Below are positions 14,774 to 23,577 of a stretch of DNA of 64,000 nucleotides, in pieces. The notes beneath the pieces are model-generated. The model was not told the origin of the DNA. It ran no database searches and saw only the letters and a list, made by a program, of their open reading frames with translations. The position numbers were made by a program, and so were the translations under genes. This DNA comes from Pseudomonas benzenivorans. GTDB lineage: Bacteria; Pseudomonadota; Gammaproteobacteria; Pseudomonadales; Pseudomonadaceae. Each line of letters starts with the position of its first letter. The stretch's first letter is position 1. The DNA lies in the NCBI RefSeq assembly GCF_033547155.1, contig NZ_CP137892.1:310001-374000 (forward strand), given 5' to 3'.

Positions 14774-16359
14774 GCCAGGCGAACAACACTCAAGGCACCC
14801 TGACTGTCTACGTACCGCGCGACGCCACCGCCCTGAGCCTGGGCGCCGACCGGGTGGCCCAGGCCATCGCGGCCGAGGCCAAGGCGCGCAACCTGGACAT
14901 CAAGCTGGTGCGCAACGGCTCGCGCGGGCTGTTCTGGCTCGAGCCCATGGTGGAAGTGGCGACTCCGGCCGGCCGCGTGGCCTATGGCCCGGTCAAGGCC
15001 AAGGACGTGCCGGGCCTGTTCGACGCCGGCTTCCTCGAAGGCAAGGAGCATGCCCTGGGCCAGGGCCTGACCGAGGAGATCGACTACCTCAAGCGCCAGG
15101 AGCGCCTGACCTTCGCCCGCGCCGGTATCACCGACCCGCTGTCGCTGGAGGACTACATCGCCCATGACGGCTACCGCGGCCTCCAGCGCGCCCTGGGCAT
15201 GACGCCCGAGGCGATCGTCGCCGAGGTCACCGAGTCCGGCCTGCGCGGCCGTGGCGGCGCGGCCTTCCCCACCGGCATCAAGTGGCGCACCGTGCTCGGC
15301 TGCCAGGCCGAGCAGAAGTACATCGTCTGCAACGCCGACGAAGGCGACTCCGGCACCTTCTCCGACCGCATGGTGATGGAGGACGACCCCTATGTGCTGA
15401 TCGAGGGCATGACCATCGCCGGTCTCGCCGTCGGCGCGACCCAGGGCTACATCTACCTGCGTTCCGAATACCCCCACGCCGAGGCGGTGCTGCTTGAGAC
15501 CATCGCCCGTGCCACGGCCGCCGGCTACCTGGGCGACGACGTGCTCGGCAGCGGCAAGGCCTTCCACCTGGAGCTGCGCCGCGGCGCCGGCGCCTACATC
15601 TGTGGAGAGGAAACCGCGCTGCTGGAGAGCATCGAAGGCAAGCGCGGCACGGTGCGGCCCAAGCCGCCGCTGCCGGCCATCGAGGGCCTGTTCGGCCAGC
15701 CGACGGTGATCAACAACGTGATCTCCCTGGCCTCGGTGCCGATCATCCTCGACAAGGGCGGCGCCTACTACAAGGACTATGGCATGGGCCGCTCGCTCGG
15801 CACATTGCCGATCCAGCTGACCGGCAACATCGCCCGCGGCGGCCTGATCGAGAAGGCCTTCGGCGTCACCCTGCGCGAGCTGCTGTACGAATACGGCGGC
15901 GGCTCGGCCAGCGGCCGGCCGATCCGCGCGGTACAGGTCGGCGGCCCGCTGGGCGCCTACCTGCCGGAGTCGCAGTTCGACACCCCATTGGACTACGAGG
16001 CCTTCGCCGCCCTCGGCGCGGTGCTCGGCCACGGCGGCATCGTGGTGTTCGACGACACGGTGGACATGGCCGACATGGCCCGCTACGCCATGGAATTCTG
16101 CGCGGTGGAGTCCTGCGGCAAGTGCACCCCGTGCCGGATCGGCTCGACCCGTGGCGAGGAGCTGCTCGAGCAGATCATCGTCGCCCGTTCCGAAGGCCCG
16201 CAGCCGGGTCGCATCGAGCTGCTCAAGAGCCTCTGCGACACCATGCTCGGCGCCTCGCTCTGCGCCCTCGGCGGGATGACCCCCTACCCGGTGCTGAGCG
16301 CCATCAACCACTTTCCCGAGGACTTCGGGGTGTCGCCAGACACCACCGAAGCCCGCTGA
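14770..16359 (+). CDS. fdsB: NAD-dependent formate dehydrogenase beta subunit (NADH/FMN)
   Basis: 529 residues, homologous to NuoF with an extra N-terminal thioredoxin-fold part (about 1-110) that lacks cluster cysteines. The FMN/NADH-binding segments GLRGRGGAAFPTGIKW, CNADEGDSGTFSDR and GAGAYICGEETALLES are intact, and the [4Fe-4S] motif ESCGKCTPCR lies near the C-terminus. This subunit reduces NAD+ with electrons from formate. ATGA overlap with fdsG. Confidence 0.94.
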   Translation: MSQANNTQGTLTVYVPRDATALSLGADRVAQAIAAEAKARNLDIKLVRNGSRGLFWLEPMVEVATPAGRVAYGPVKAKDVPGLFDAGFLEGKEHALGQGLTEEIDYLKRQERLTFARAGITDPLSLEDYIAHDGYRGLQRALGMTPEAIVAEVTESGLRGRGGAAFPTGIKWRTVLGCQAEQKYIVCNADEGDSGTFSDRMVMEDDPYVLIEGMTIAGLAVGATQGYIYLRSEYPHAEAVLLETIARATAAGYLGDDVLGSGKAFHLELRRGAGAYICGEETALLESIEGKRGTVRPKPPLPAIEGLFGQPTVINNVISLASVPIILDKGGAYYKDYGMGRSLGTLPIQLTGNIARGGLIEKAFGVTLRELLYEYGGGSASGRPIRAVQVGGPLGAYLPESQFDTPLDYEAFAALGAVLGHGGIVVFDDTVDMADMARYAMEFCAVESCGKCTPCRIGSTRGEELLEQIIVARSEGPQPGRIELLKSLCDTMLGASLCALGGMTPYPVLSAINHFPEDFGVSPDTTEAR

Positions 16360-16374
16360 TCCGGAGGCACTCTC

Positions 16375-19218
16375 ATGGCCCTGTATCGTGAACTCGACTA
16401 TGGCACCCCCGCCCGTACCGGCGCCCCGGTAACGGTGGAAATCGACGGCCAGCCGGTCACCGTCCCGGCCGGCACCTCGGTGATGCGCGCGGCCCAGGAG
16501 GCCGGCATCGCCGTGCCCAAGCTGTGCGCCAGCGACAGCCTCGAGCCGTTCGGCTCCTGCCGCCTGTGCACCGTGGAGATCGAAGGCCGCCGCGGCTATC
16601 CGGCATCCTGCACCACCCCGGTGGAGCCGGGCATGAAGGTGCGCACGCAGAGCCCGAAGCTGGCCGAACTGCGCCGCGGCACCATGGAGCTGTACATCTC
16701 CGACCACCCCCTGGACTGCCTGACCTGCTCGGCCAACGGCAATTGCGAGCTGCAGGACATGGCCGGCGTGGTCGGCCTGCGCGAGGTGCGCTACGACCCG
16801 GTGAAGACCCACCTGGCCGAGGCCAAGGACGAGTCCAACCCCTATTTCAGCTACGACCCGGCCAAGTGCATCGTCTGCAACCGCTGCGTGCGCGCCTGTG
16901 AGGAGGTGCAGGGCACCTTCGCCCTGACCATCGACGGCCGCGGCTTCGACTCGCGGGTCGCCGCCAGCCAGGACGAAGACTTCATCGATTCGGAGTGCGT
17001 GTCCTGCGGCGCCTGCGTGAACGCCTGCCCGACCGCCACCCTGATGGAGAAGTCGGTCATCGAGATGGGCCAGGCCGAGCGCAGCGTGATCACCACCTGC
17101 GCCTACTGCGGCGTCGGCTGTTCGTTCAAGGCCGAGGTCAAGGGCAACGAAGTGGTGCGCATGGTGCCGAACAAGGACGGCCACGCCAACCACGGCCATG
17201 CCTGCGTCAAGGGCCGCTTCGCCTGGGGCTACGCCACCCACCCGGATCGCATCAGCACGCCGATGATCCGCGACAGCATCGACCAGCCCTGGCGCAGCGT
17301 CGGCTGGGACGAGGCCATCGGCTACGCGGCCGAGCGCTTCAAGGCCATCCAGGCCAAGTACGGACAGAACGCGGTCGGCGGCCTGACCTCCTCGCGCTGC
17401 ACCAACGAAGAGGCCTACCTGGTGCAGAAGCTGGTGCGCGCCGCCTTCGGCAACAACAACGTCGACACCTGCGCCCGGGTCTGCCATTCGCCGACCGGCT
17501 ACGGCCTCAAGGTCACCCTCGGCGAGTCGGCCGGGACCCAGGACTTCGACTCGGTGCTGGCCGCCGACGTGGTGCTGGTGATCGGTGCCAACCCCACCGA
17601 CGGCCACCCGGTCTTCGGTTCGCAGCTCAAGCGCCGCCTGCGCGAGGGCGCCCGCCTGATCGTCGCCGACCCGCGCGGCATCGACCTGGTGCGCAGCCCG
17701 CACATCAAGGCCGACCACCACCTGCAGCTGCGCCCGGGCACCAACGTCGCCCTGCTCAACAGCCTGGCCCATGTGATCGTCACCGAGGGCCTGGTCGACG
17801 AGGCCTTCGTCGCCGAGCGCTGCGAGGCCGAGGCCTTCGAGCAGTGGCGCAGCTTCGTCAGCGAAGAGCGCAACAGCCCCGAGGCGCTGGAAGCCACCAC
17901 CGGCGTGCCGGCCGCCGAGGTGCGTGCGGCCGCGCGGCTGTATGCCATCGGCGGCAATGCGGCGATCTACTACGGCCTGGGCGTGACCGAGCACAGCCAG
18001 GGCTCCTCCACCGTGATGGCCATCGCCAACCTGGCCATGGCCACCGGCAACATCGGCCGCACCGGCGTCGGCGTCAACCCGCTGCGCGGGCAGAACAACG
18101 TGCAGGGTTCCTGCGACATGGGCTCCTTCCCCCATGAGCTGCCGGGCTATCGCCACGTCTCCGACCCCGTGGTGCGTCCGCAGTTCGAGGAGGCCTGGGG
18201 CGTCAAGCTGCTCGACGAGCCGGGCCTGCGCATCCCCAACATGCTGGCCGCCGCCCATGCCGGTACCTTCAAGGGCATCTACATCCAGGGCGAGGACCCG
18301 GCGCAGTCCGACCCGGACACCCAGCACGTCACCGACGCGCTGAAGGAAATGGAGTGCGTGGTGGTGCAGGACCTGTTCCTCAACGAAACCGCCAAGTTCG
18401 CCCACGTGTTCCTGCCGGGCGCTTCCTTCCTGGAGAAGAACGGCACCTTCACCAACGCCGAGCGGCGCATCTCGCCGGTGCGCAAGGTGATGCCGCCGCT
18501 GGCCGGCAAGGAAGACTGGGAGGTGACGGTGGCGTTGTCCAACGCCCTGGGCTACCCGATGAACTACACGCACCCGTCGCAGATCATGGACGAGATCGCC
18601 AGCCTGACGCCGACCTTCACCGGGGTCAGCTACGCCAAGCTCGACCGCCTGGGCAGCATCCAGTGGCCGTGCAACGACGAGGCGCCGGACGGCACGCCGA
18701 TCATGCACGAGGAACAGTTCGTGCGCGGCAAGGGCCGCTTCATGGTCACCGAGTACATCGCCAGCGACGAGCGCACCTCGCGCAAGCGCCCGCTGATCCT
18801 CACCACCGGCCGCATCCTCTCGCAGTACAACGTCGGTGCCCAGACCCGGCGGACCTCGAACAAGGCCTGGCACGCCGAGGACATCCTCGAGCTGCACCCG
18901 GTGGATGCCGAGGACCGCGGTATCCAGGACGGCGACTGGGTCGGCATCGACAGCCGCGCCGGCGAGACGGTGATGCGCGCCAAGGTCACCCAGCGCATGC
19001 AGCCGGGGGTGGTCTACACCACCTTCCACCACCCGGAATCCGGTGCCAACGTGATCACCACCGACAACTCCGACTGGGCCACCAACTGCCCCGAGTACAA
19101 GGTCACGGCGGTGCAGGTGCGCAAGGTCGAGGTGCCGTCGAAGTGGCAGCAGGAGTTCGAGGCTTTCACCAAGGAGCAGGTCGAGTTCCTGCCGCAGATC
19201 AAGGTGACTCAGCTCTGA
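16375..19218 (+). CDS. fdsA: NAD-dependent formate dehydrogenase alpha subunit (molybdopterin, catalytic)
   Basis: 947 residues. The N-terminal [2Fe-2S] domain has CASDSLEPFGSCRLC, then the NuoG-type His/Cys cluster segment (HPLDCLTCSANGNCELQ), two ferredoxin-type [4Fe-4S] motifs (CIVCNRCVRAC, CVSCGACVNACPT) and CAYCGVGC at the start of the molybdopterin domain. The active-site motif is TCARVCHSPTG with Cys370, so this is a cysteine rather than selenocysteine enzyme. The C-terminal molybdopterin dinucleotide domain carries RTSNKAWHAEDILELHP. It oxidises formate to CO2. Starts 15 bases after fdsB, with GGAGG upstream. Confidence 0.95.
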   Translation: MALYRELDYGTPARTGAPVTVEIDGQPVTVPAGTSVMRAAQEAGIAVPKLCASDSLEPFGSCRLCTVEIEGRRGYPASCTTPVEPGMKVRTQSPKLAELRRGTMELYISDHPLDCLTCSANGNCELQDMAGVVGLREVRYDPVKTHLAEAKDESNPYFSYDPAKCIVCNRCVRACEEVQGTFALTIDGRGFDSRVAASQDEDFIDSECVSCGACVNACPTATLMEKSVIEMGQAERSVITTCAYCGVGCSFKAEVKGNEVVRMVPNKDGHANHGHACVKGRFAWGYATHPDRISTPMIRDSIDQPWRSVGWDEAIGYAAERFKAIQAKYGQNAVGGLTSSRCTNEEAYLVQKLVRAAFGNNNVDTCARVCHSPTGYGLKVTLGESAGTQDFDSVLAADVVLVIGANPTDGHPVFGSQLKRRLREGARLIVADPRGIDLVRSPHIKADHHLQLRPGTNVALLNSLAHVIVTEGLVDEAFVAERCEAEAFEQWRSFVSEERNSPEALEATTGVPAAEVRAAARLYAIGGNAAIYYGLGVTEHSQGSSTVMAIANLAMATGNIGRTGVGVNPLRGQNNVQGSCDMGSFPHELPGYRHVSDPVVRPQFEEAWGVKLLDEPGLRIPNMLAAAHAGTFKGIYIQGEDPAQSDPDTQHVTDALKEMECVVVQDLFLNETAKFAHVFLPGASFLEKNGTFTNAERRISPVRKVMPPLAGKEDWEVTVALSNALGYPMNYTHPSQIMDEIASLTPTFTGVSYAKLDRLGSIQWPCNDEAPDGTPIMHEEQFVRGKGRFMVTEYIASDERTSRKRPLILTTGRILSQYNVGAQTRRTSNKAWHAEDILELHPVDAEDRGIQDGDWVGIDSRAGETVMRAKVTQRMQPGVVYTTFHHPESGANVITTDNSDWATNCPEYKVTAVQVRKVEVPSKWQQEFEAFTKEQVEFLPQIKVTQL

Positions 19219-19228
19219 ACCTGTAGCC

Positions 19229-19254
19229 GGGGCGGCCGTAGCGGCCGCCCCTTT
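19229..19254 (+). terminator. GC-rich hairpin between fdsA and fdsD
   Basis: GGGGCGGCC and GGCCGCCCC form a 9-bp stem with a 5-base loop, followed by only three T. It could attenuate transcription or protect the fdsGBA mRNA end rather than stop transcription fully, because fdsD follows 35 bases later. Confidence 0.45.
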
Positions 19255-19289
19255 CCTCTCACCGCCAGACCCTAACGGGGGCTTAGCAG

Positions 19290-19538
19290 ATGGGCATGAA
19301 CGCCACGCAACTGATCAAGATGGCCAACCAGATCGGCGCCTTCTTCGCTTCCCAGCCGAATCCCGCGCAGGCCCGCGCGGATTTCGCCCACCACCTCAAG
19401 AAGCAATGGGACCCGCAGATGCGCACCGCGCTCTACGCGCATATCGACGCCACCGGCGGCGAGGGCCTCAGTGCCTTCGTCCTGGAGGCCATGCAGGGGG
19501 AGCGCCAGCAGATCGAGCCGGTGGCCAGGAGCGCCTGA
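19290..19538 (+). CDS. fdsD: Formate dehydrogenase delta subunit
   Basis: 82 residues of the FdsD family, with segments LIKMANQIGAFFASQPNPAQA and HHLKKQWDPQMRTAL, a small protein needed for assembly or stability of soluble formate dehydrogenases. It is separated from fdsA by a hairpin and 71 bases. In the Cupriavidus order fdsGBACD a sulfurtransferase gene (fdsC) sits between A and D. Here it is missing, and an fdhD gene lies 4 kb downstream. Confidence 0.9.
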   Translation: MGMNATQLIKMANQIGAFFASQPNPAQARADFAHHLKKQWDPQMRTALYAHIDATGGEGLSAFVLEAMQGERQQIEPVARSA

Positions 19539-19583
19539 TCGGTAGAATTGCGGCCTGGGTTCTACCAGGTGCTGACCACAATA

Positions 19584-19606
19584 AGCCCGCATCGCGCGGG
19601 CTTTTT
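19584..19606 (+). terminator. Intrinsic terminator after fdsD
   Basis: AGCCCGC pairs with GCGGGCT around a short loop and is followed by TTTTT, 45 bases after the fdsD stop. Confidence 0.8.
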
Positions 19607-19636
19607 GCTGTCTGGCGATGACCGGCTTCGGCAGAC

Positions 19637-19770
19637 GTAGGGCGGGTTAGCCGAAGGGGTAACCCGCCGAGCGATGGCGCGGCCCCTGCCAAGATTGCGT
19701 GGCCGCAGAGTAAAACGAGCGTTGCGGGCGGCTACAAGCCGCGATCCGCACGGGTCGATGACCCGCCCTA
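19637..19770. repeat. MITE-like inverted-repeat element, copy 1
   Basis: The element starts GTAGGGCGGGTTAGCC and ends GACCCGCCCTA. TAGGGCGGGT (19638-19647) and ACCCGCCCTA (19761-19770) are perfect terminal inverted repeats, and a second palindrome follows the left end (GGCGGGTTA with TAACCCGCC, 19641-19668). A shorter relative with the same end sequence lies at 52167-52260. No coding capacity. Confidence 0.65.
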
Positions 19771-19775
19771 AAAGG

Positions 19776-20936
19776 CTACCCCGGCCAGTGCCAGGCCGGT
19801 TGGTCGAGCATCCCCTGGCCGACGACAGCGGTCTGGCCGAGCGCCTTCTCCAGCACGATGGCATTGCACTCGGGGTGCTGTTCCAGCGCCGCGATCAGCC
19901 GGCTGGCGTGCGACACCACCCACACCTGGGTATGCCGCGCGGCGCCGCCGATCAGCCGTGCCAGGGCCGGCAGCAGGTCGGGGTGCAGGCTGGTCTCGGG
20001 CTCGTTGAGCACCATCAGCGACGGCGGCCGCGGGGTCAGCAATGCGGCGACCAGCAGCAGGTAGCGCAGGGTGCCGTCCGACAGCTCGCTGGCGGCAAGG
20101 GGGCGCAGCAGGCCTTGCTGATGGAACTCGAGGGCGAAGCGGCCACTGCCCTGGGGCGCGACGCGCAGGCGGGCGCCTGGGAAGGCGTCGCTTATCGCGC
20201 GCTCCAGCGCCTGGCCGTCGCCGATCTCGCGGATGGTCTGCAAGGCGGCGGCCAGGTCGCGGCCATCGTGGTGCAGCACGGGGGTGCGGGTGCCCAGCTG
20301 CGGTTGTCGCGCCGGGGCCTCGGCGTCGGTGCGCAAGTGGTCGTAGAAGCGCCAGCCGCGAATGGTCTCGCGCAACTGGAAGGCTTCCGGCGCCGACTGC
20401 AGATTGCCGACCTGGTCGAACATGCTGTCGAAGCTCGGGGTGTGTTGCCCCAGCACCTCCCAGGTGCGACCCTCGCGAGCGCGGACCATCGGTCCGTCGC
20501 GCTCCACCAGCAGGCTCGCCGGGCGGTAGAAGGGGCCGGCCCAGATGGCTTCGTGCTTGATCTGCGGGTCGAGGGCGAAGGCCGACAGGGACGGCTCGGG
20601 CAGCCCGAGGGCGATCGCGTAACCGAAGTCCTCGCCGGCGAAGCCCAGGCGCAGCCGCTTCGCCTTGCGCCTGGGCCCGCCCTCGATGGCCACCTCGCCG
20701 CTGTGCATGCGCCGCGAGATCTTTTCCGGCCCGGCCCAGAACGTCGAGTCCAATCCGCCCTCGCGGGCCAGGGCGTTGACCACGCCGCCCTGGGCCGTCT
20801 CCGCCAGCAGACGCAGGGCGCGGTACAGGTTGGACTTGCCGCTGCCGTTGGCGCCGGTGATCAGGTTCAGCCGGGTCAGCGGCAGCACCAGATTGTTGAT
20901 GGAACGGTAGTTGGCGACGGCCAGGGTGGTCAGCAT
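19776..20936 (-). CDS. AAA-family ATPase (RecF/SMC-like, AAA_21)
   Basis: 386 residues. N-terminal LAVANYRSINNLVLPLTRLN and Walker A GANGSGKSN (residues about 29-37), then a long insertion. Late motifs are SELSDGTLRYLLLVAALL (signature-like) and Walker B-like LNEPETSLHPDLLPAL, then WVVSHASRLI. This matches the OLD/RecF-like group of stand-alone ATPases often tied to DNA repair or defence. No partner nuclease gene adjoins it, so the function is open. Ends next to the repeat element, in convergent orientation to fdsD. Confidence 0.8.
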   Translation of the reverse strand: MLTTLAVANYRSINNLVLPLTRLNLITGANGSGKSNLYRALRLLAETAQGGVVNALAREGGLDSTFWAGPEKISRRMHSGEVAIEGGPRRKAKRLRLGFAGEDFGYAIALGLPEPSLSAFALDPQIKHEAIWAGPFYRPASLLVERDGPMVRAREGRTWEVLGQHTPSFDSMFDQVGNLQSAPEAFQLRETIRGWRFYDHLRTDAEAPARQPQLGTRTPVLHHDGRDLAAALQTIREIGDGQALERAISDAFPGARLRVAPQGSGRFALEFHQQGLLRPLAASELSDGTLRYLLLVAALLTPRPPSLMVLNEPETSLHPDLLPALARLIGGAARHTQVWVVSHASRLIAALEQHPECNAIVLEKALGQTAVVGQGMLDQPAWHWPG

Positions 20937-21063
20937 GGGGAACTCGGAAATCGGTTGGACGAGGCGATGCTAGCCGGCGCGAGGCGCCGGGGGGCAAAAA
21001 AGTGATGCCGGTCTTTGCGATTGGCCGGGCCTGCTTCGGCTCGCCTGGGGTGAACGGGCTGCG

Positions 21064-21807
21064 TTAGTAGGACTGCCCGTACGCCGGACCCAGCGGGGTC
21101 ATGCAGTAGCAGGGCAGGCCGCTGGCCATCGGCTGGAGCAGCAGGCAGGGACCGGCTGTGCTCCGGCAGCTAGTGGCCGGGTCAGCCGAGGGGGTTGGCC
21201 CTTGTTGCTGCAGCAGGTCGATGCCGGCGAAGGGGGCCACCGGCGGCAGCCCTTCTGGCGGGGACGGGGGTGGGAGCGTCGGCGCTGGGGCGACGTCGTA
21301 GTCGATGATCTGCCCGGTGCGCATGTCGATGATCTGTTGCTCGTGGGCACCGCTGGCGTAGCTGCGGTTGCGGACCAGGGTGACTCCGTCGATGTGGTCG
21401 AACTGCTGGTAGGGTCCGTACAGGTGCGTCAGGTCGGCGGCCTGGGCACTGGGGATAAGCGACAGGCTGGAATGGCGCTCGACTTCGCGTTTGGGGAAGG
21501 GGAACCACTGGGTCATCTCGCCGTACTCGACGAACACATCGCCGCCGTCGTACACCGAGAACCTCACCTCGTAGGTGGCCGGACCGTCCTTGATCGGCAG
21601 TGGCAGCCGGGCGACCGGCTCCTTACCGAAGTATTTCTTGAACAGTTCGACGTTGACTCGTTCCGACTCGGTACGCGGCAACTGGTTGTAGGCCACGTAG
21701 ATGTCCGCCCCGGCGTTGATCAGCGCCGGCACGACCAGCAACACGCCGGTCAGACCGACCACCCAGTTTCTAGCCTTGCTCCAGTTGGTCTTCGGTGTGG
21801 CTGGCAT
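21064..21807 (-). CDS. Unknown membrane-anchored protein with Pro-rich linker and Cys-rich end
   Basis: 247 residues. A basic N-terminus precedes one hydrophobic segment (about 15-33), then a soluble domain with YEVRFSVYDGGDVFVEYG and FPFPKREVERHSSLSLIP, a Pro-rich linker (APTLPPPSPPEGLPPVAP, about 172-190) and a C-terminal 45 residues with five Cys (CRSTAGPCLLLQ...CYC). The extracytoplasmic Cys could form disulfides. No family recognised. Codon use fits the core genome. Confidence 0.6.
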   Translation of the reverse strand: MPATPKTNWSKARNWVVGLTGVLLVVPALINAGADIYVAYNQLPRTESERVNVELFKKYFGKEPVARLPLPIKDGPATYEVRFSVYDGGDVFVEYGEMTQWFPFPKREVERHSSLSLIPSAQAADLTHLYGPYQQFDHIDGVTLVRNRSYASGAHEQQIIDMRTGQIIDYDVAPAPTLPPPSPPEGLPPVAPFAGIDLLQQQGPTPSADPATSCRSTAGPCLLLQPMASGLPCYCMTPLGPAYGQSY

Positions 21808-22042
21808 GGGCTGCCCTCCCCATGGCTGGGAACCGCGACGAGGCGCTCCGCCGCGGAGGCGGCGCGATCAATTTGGGCTGGGGGGGACGTAGAACGAGAG
21901 CGGCGCGACCGGCCTGGCGAGGTGCATCCCAGCTTCCTGGTGTTGAAGCTAGTGGAGCCCGGGCGCTCGTGCAAGCCGAGGCATGCAGTGGCTTGTTCAG
22001 CCTGCGGCCGCCCTGGCCCGCCGGGACTGTGTCGCCCGCCCG

Positions 22043-22936
22043 CTAGCCGCGGGGCCTTCCCGTTTCGCTGGAGAAGTGCGGGCCTATGCGCCGCAAGATC
22101 ATCTCGGCGCGGGCCGACAGCGGCCATTCCGCACGGTGCAGCAGCCACAGGGTATCGACCACGGCAGGTGTCCCCTCTATCACCTGGATGGCGTCCTGCC
22201 GGGGGAACGCCAGGCGCGCGTAGCGCGGCAGCACCGTGAAGCCCAGGCCGCGGGCCACGGGCTCGAGGATCAGGCCGATCTGGTTGGTGAAGCCGTGGCA
22301 GGGCAGGCCGCGCACCCCCGGGTTGCCGGGAAAGCGCCGGCTGAGCAGGCGCCCGGCCATGGCCAGGCCGTCCGGGTGATCGATGAAGCCCAGGCGCTCG
22401 AGGTCGGCCCAGCCGCTAACCCGTGCGCCGGCCGGCACCAGCAATTCCAGCGGCTCCTCGGCGAAGCGGCTGACGCGCAGCCGCGGCTCGTCCGGCCTGA
22501 GGGTGACCAGGCCGAGCTCGAAGCGGTTGTCCAGCACCGCCTCGAGCACTTCGTGGTCCGGGGCAAAACGATGGCGGATGCGCAGGCCCGGATGGGCCTG
22601 CTGCACCTCGAGCAGATGGGGATAGAGCGCCAGGCCGATGCTCCCCGGGCTGATCAGGCCGATCTCGCCCTGCTCGGCGTCGGCCTCGGACAGACGCTGC
22701 TGCAAGCGCTGGTCGGCGGCACCGACCTCGGCACAGTAGTCGAGCAGGGCACGGCCGGCGGGGGTCAGTTCGAGCTGGCGCGGGCGGCGGATCAGCAGTG
22801 GCCCCAGGCGTTCCTCCAGGCGCTGCACGTGCTGGCTGACGGCGGCCTGGGTCAGGTCCAGGTGCTCGGCGGCACGGGTGAAGCTGCCCCGCTCGGCGAG
22901 GGCGGCGAAGGTGCGCAGCCATTGCGGATTTAGCAT
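22043..22936 (-). CDS. LysR-family transcriptional regulator
   Basis: 297 residues. N-terminal winged helix (MLNPQWLRTFAALAERGSFT, RAAEHLDLTQAAVSQHVQRLE, LIRRPRQLELTPAGRALLDY) and a C-terminal effector domain from about residue 90. Divergent from the VOC-protein gene, with a strong palindrome between them, so it probably controls that gene and itself. The co-inducer is unknown. Confidence 0.9.
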   Translation of the reverse strand: MLNPQWLRTFAALAERGSFTRAAEHLDLTQAAVSQHVQRLEERLGPLLIRRPRQLELTPAGRALLDYCAEVGAADQRLQQRLSEADAEQGEIGLISPGSIGLALYPHLLEVQQAHPGLRIRHRFAPDHEVLEAVLDNRFELGLVTLRPDEPRLRVSRFAEEPLELLVPAGARVSGWADLERLGFIDHPDGLAMAGRLLSRRFPGNPGVRGLPCHGFTNQIGLILEPVARGLGFTVLPRYARLAFPRQDAIQVIEGTPAVVDTLWLLHRAEWPLSARAEMILRRIGPHFSSETGRPRG

Positions 22937-22983
22937 AAGGATATCTTATCGAAGTCATAATCTGGTGATTATTCTGATTATGA
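22935..22983. promoter_or_regulatory. Operator region between the LysR gene and the VOC gene
   Basis: Perfect inverted repeat TCATAATC (22955-22962) and GATTATGA (22976-22983) with a 13-base centre, the size expected for a LysR-type recognition site. A second palindrome, ATAAG-GATAT-CTTAT (22935-22949), overlaps the LysR start codon and could mediate autorepression. Confidence 0.65.
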
Positions 22984-23031
22984 CTAGGCGTGCCTAGACT
23001 GGCCACTCTTCACACCCCAGGAGGCTCTCCA

Positions 23032-23532
23032 ATGTCCAGCGTCTACCCGCGCAGTTTTTCCCATATCGGCCTGTCGGTCACCGATCTCGATGCCGCGGTG
23101 AAGTTCTACACCGAGGTCATGGGCTGGTACCTGATCATGCCGCCGACCACCATAGGCGAAGACGACTCGGCCATCGGGGTCATGTGCACCGACGTGTTCG
23201 GCGCCGGCTGGGGCTCCTTCCGCATCGCCCACCTGTCCACGGGCGACCGCATCGGCGTGGAGATCTTCCAGTTCCGCAACGCCGAGAGGCCGCAGAACAA
23301 CTTCGAATACTGGAAGAGCGGGGTGTTCCACTTCTGCGTCCAGGACCCCGACGTCGAAGGCCTGGCCGCCAGGGTGGTGGCCGCCGGCGGCAAGCAGCGC
23401 ATGCCGGTGCGCGAGTACTTCCCCGGGGAGAAGCCCTACCGCATGGTCTACATGGAGGACCCCTTCGGCAACATCCTGGAGATCTACAGCCACAGCTACG
23501 AGCTGACCTACTCCGCCGGCGCCTATGGCTGA
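23032..23532 (+). CDS. VOC-superfamily (glyoxalase/dioxygenase fold) protein
   Basis: 166 residues from the ATG with CAGGAGG upstream; the open frame extends further 5' without a site. FSHIGLSVTDLDAAVKFYTEVMGWYL is the first beta-alpha-beta module with a candidate metal His. VFHFCVQDPDVEGLAARVVAAGG and MVYMEDPFGNILEIYSHSYE form the second, with His and Glu ligands. The fold fits a lactoylglutathione lyase-like or dioxygenase-like metalloenzyme; the substrate is not identifiable. It is under a probable LysR-type operator. Confidence 0.8.
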   Translation: MSSVYPRSFSHIGLSVTDLDAAVKFYTEVMGWYLIMPPTTIGEDDSAIGVMCTDVFGAGWGSFRIAHLSTGDRIGVEIFQFRNAERPQNNFEYWKSGVFHFCVQDPDVEGLAARVVAAGGKQRMPVREYFPGEKPYRMVYMEDPFGNILEIYSHSYELTYSAGAYG

Positions 23533-23577
23533 ATCCGACTGAGCGGGTATGGGGCGACGCTCAGCGAGGGCGGCTGC

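Noticed and set aside
14491..19032. Very long open frame on the minus strand opposite the fds operon
   Set aside because: It is a reverse-strand shadow of high-GC codons of fdsGBA; it has low-complexity Gly/Ala/His/Asp composition and no motif or ribosome site.
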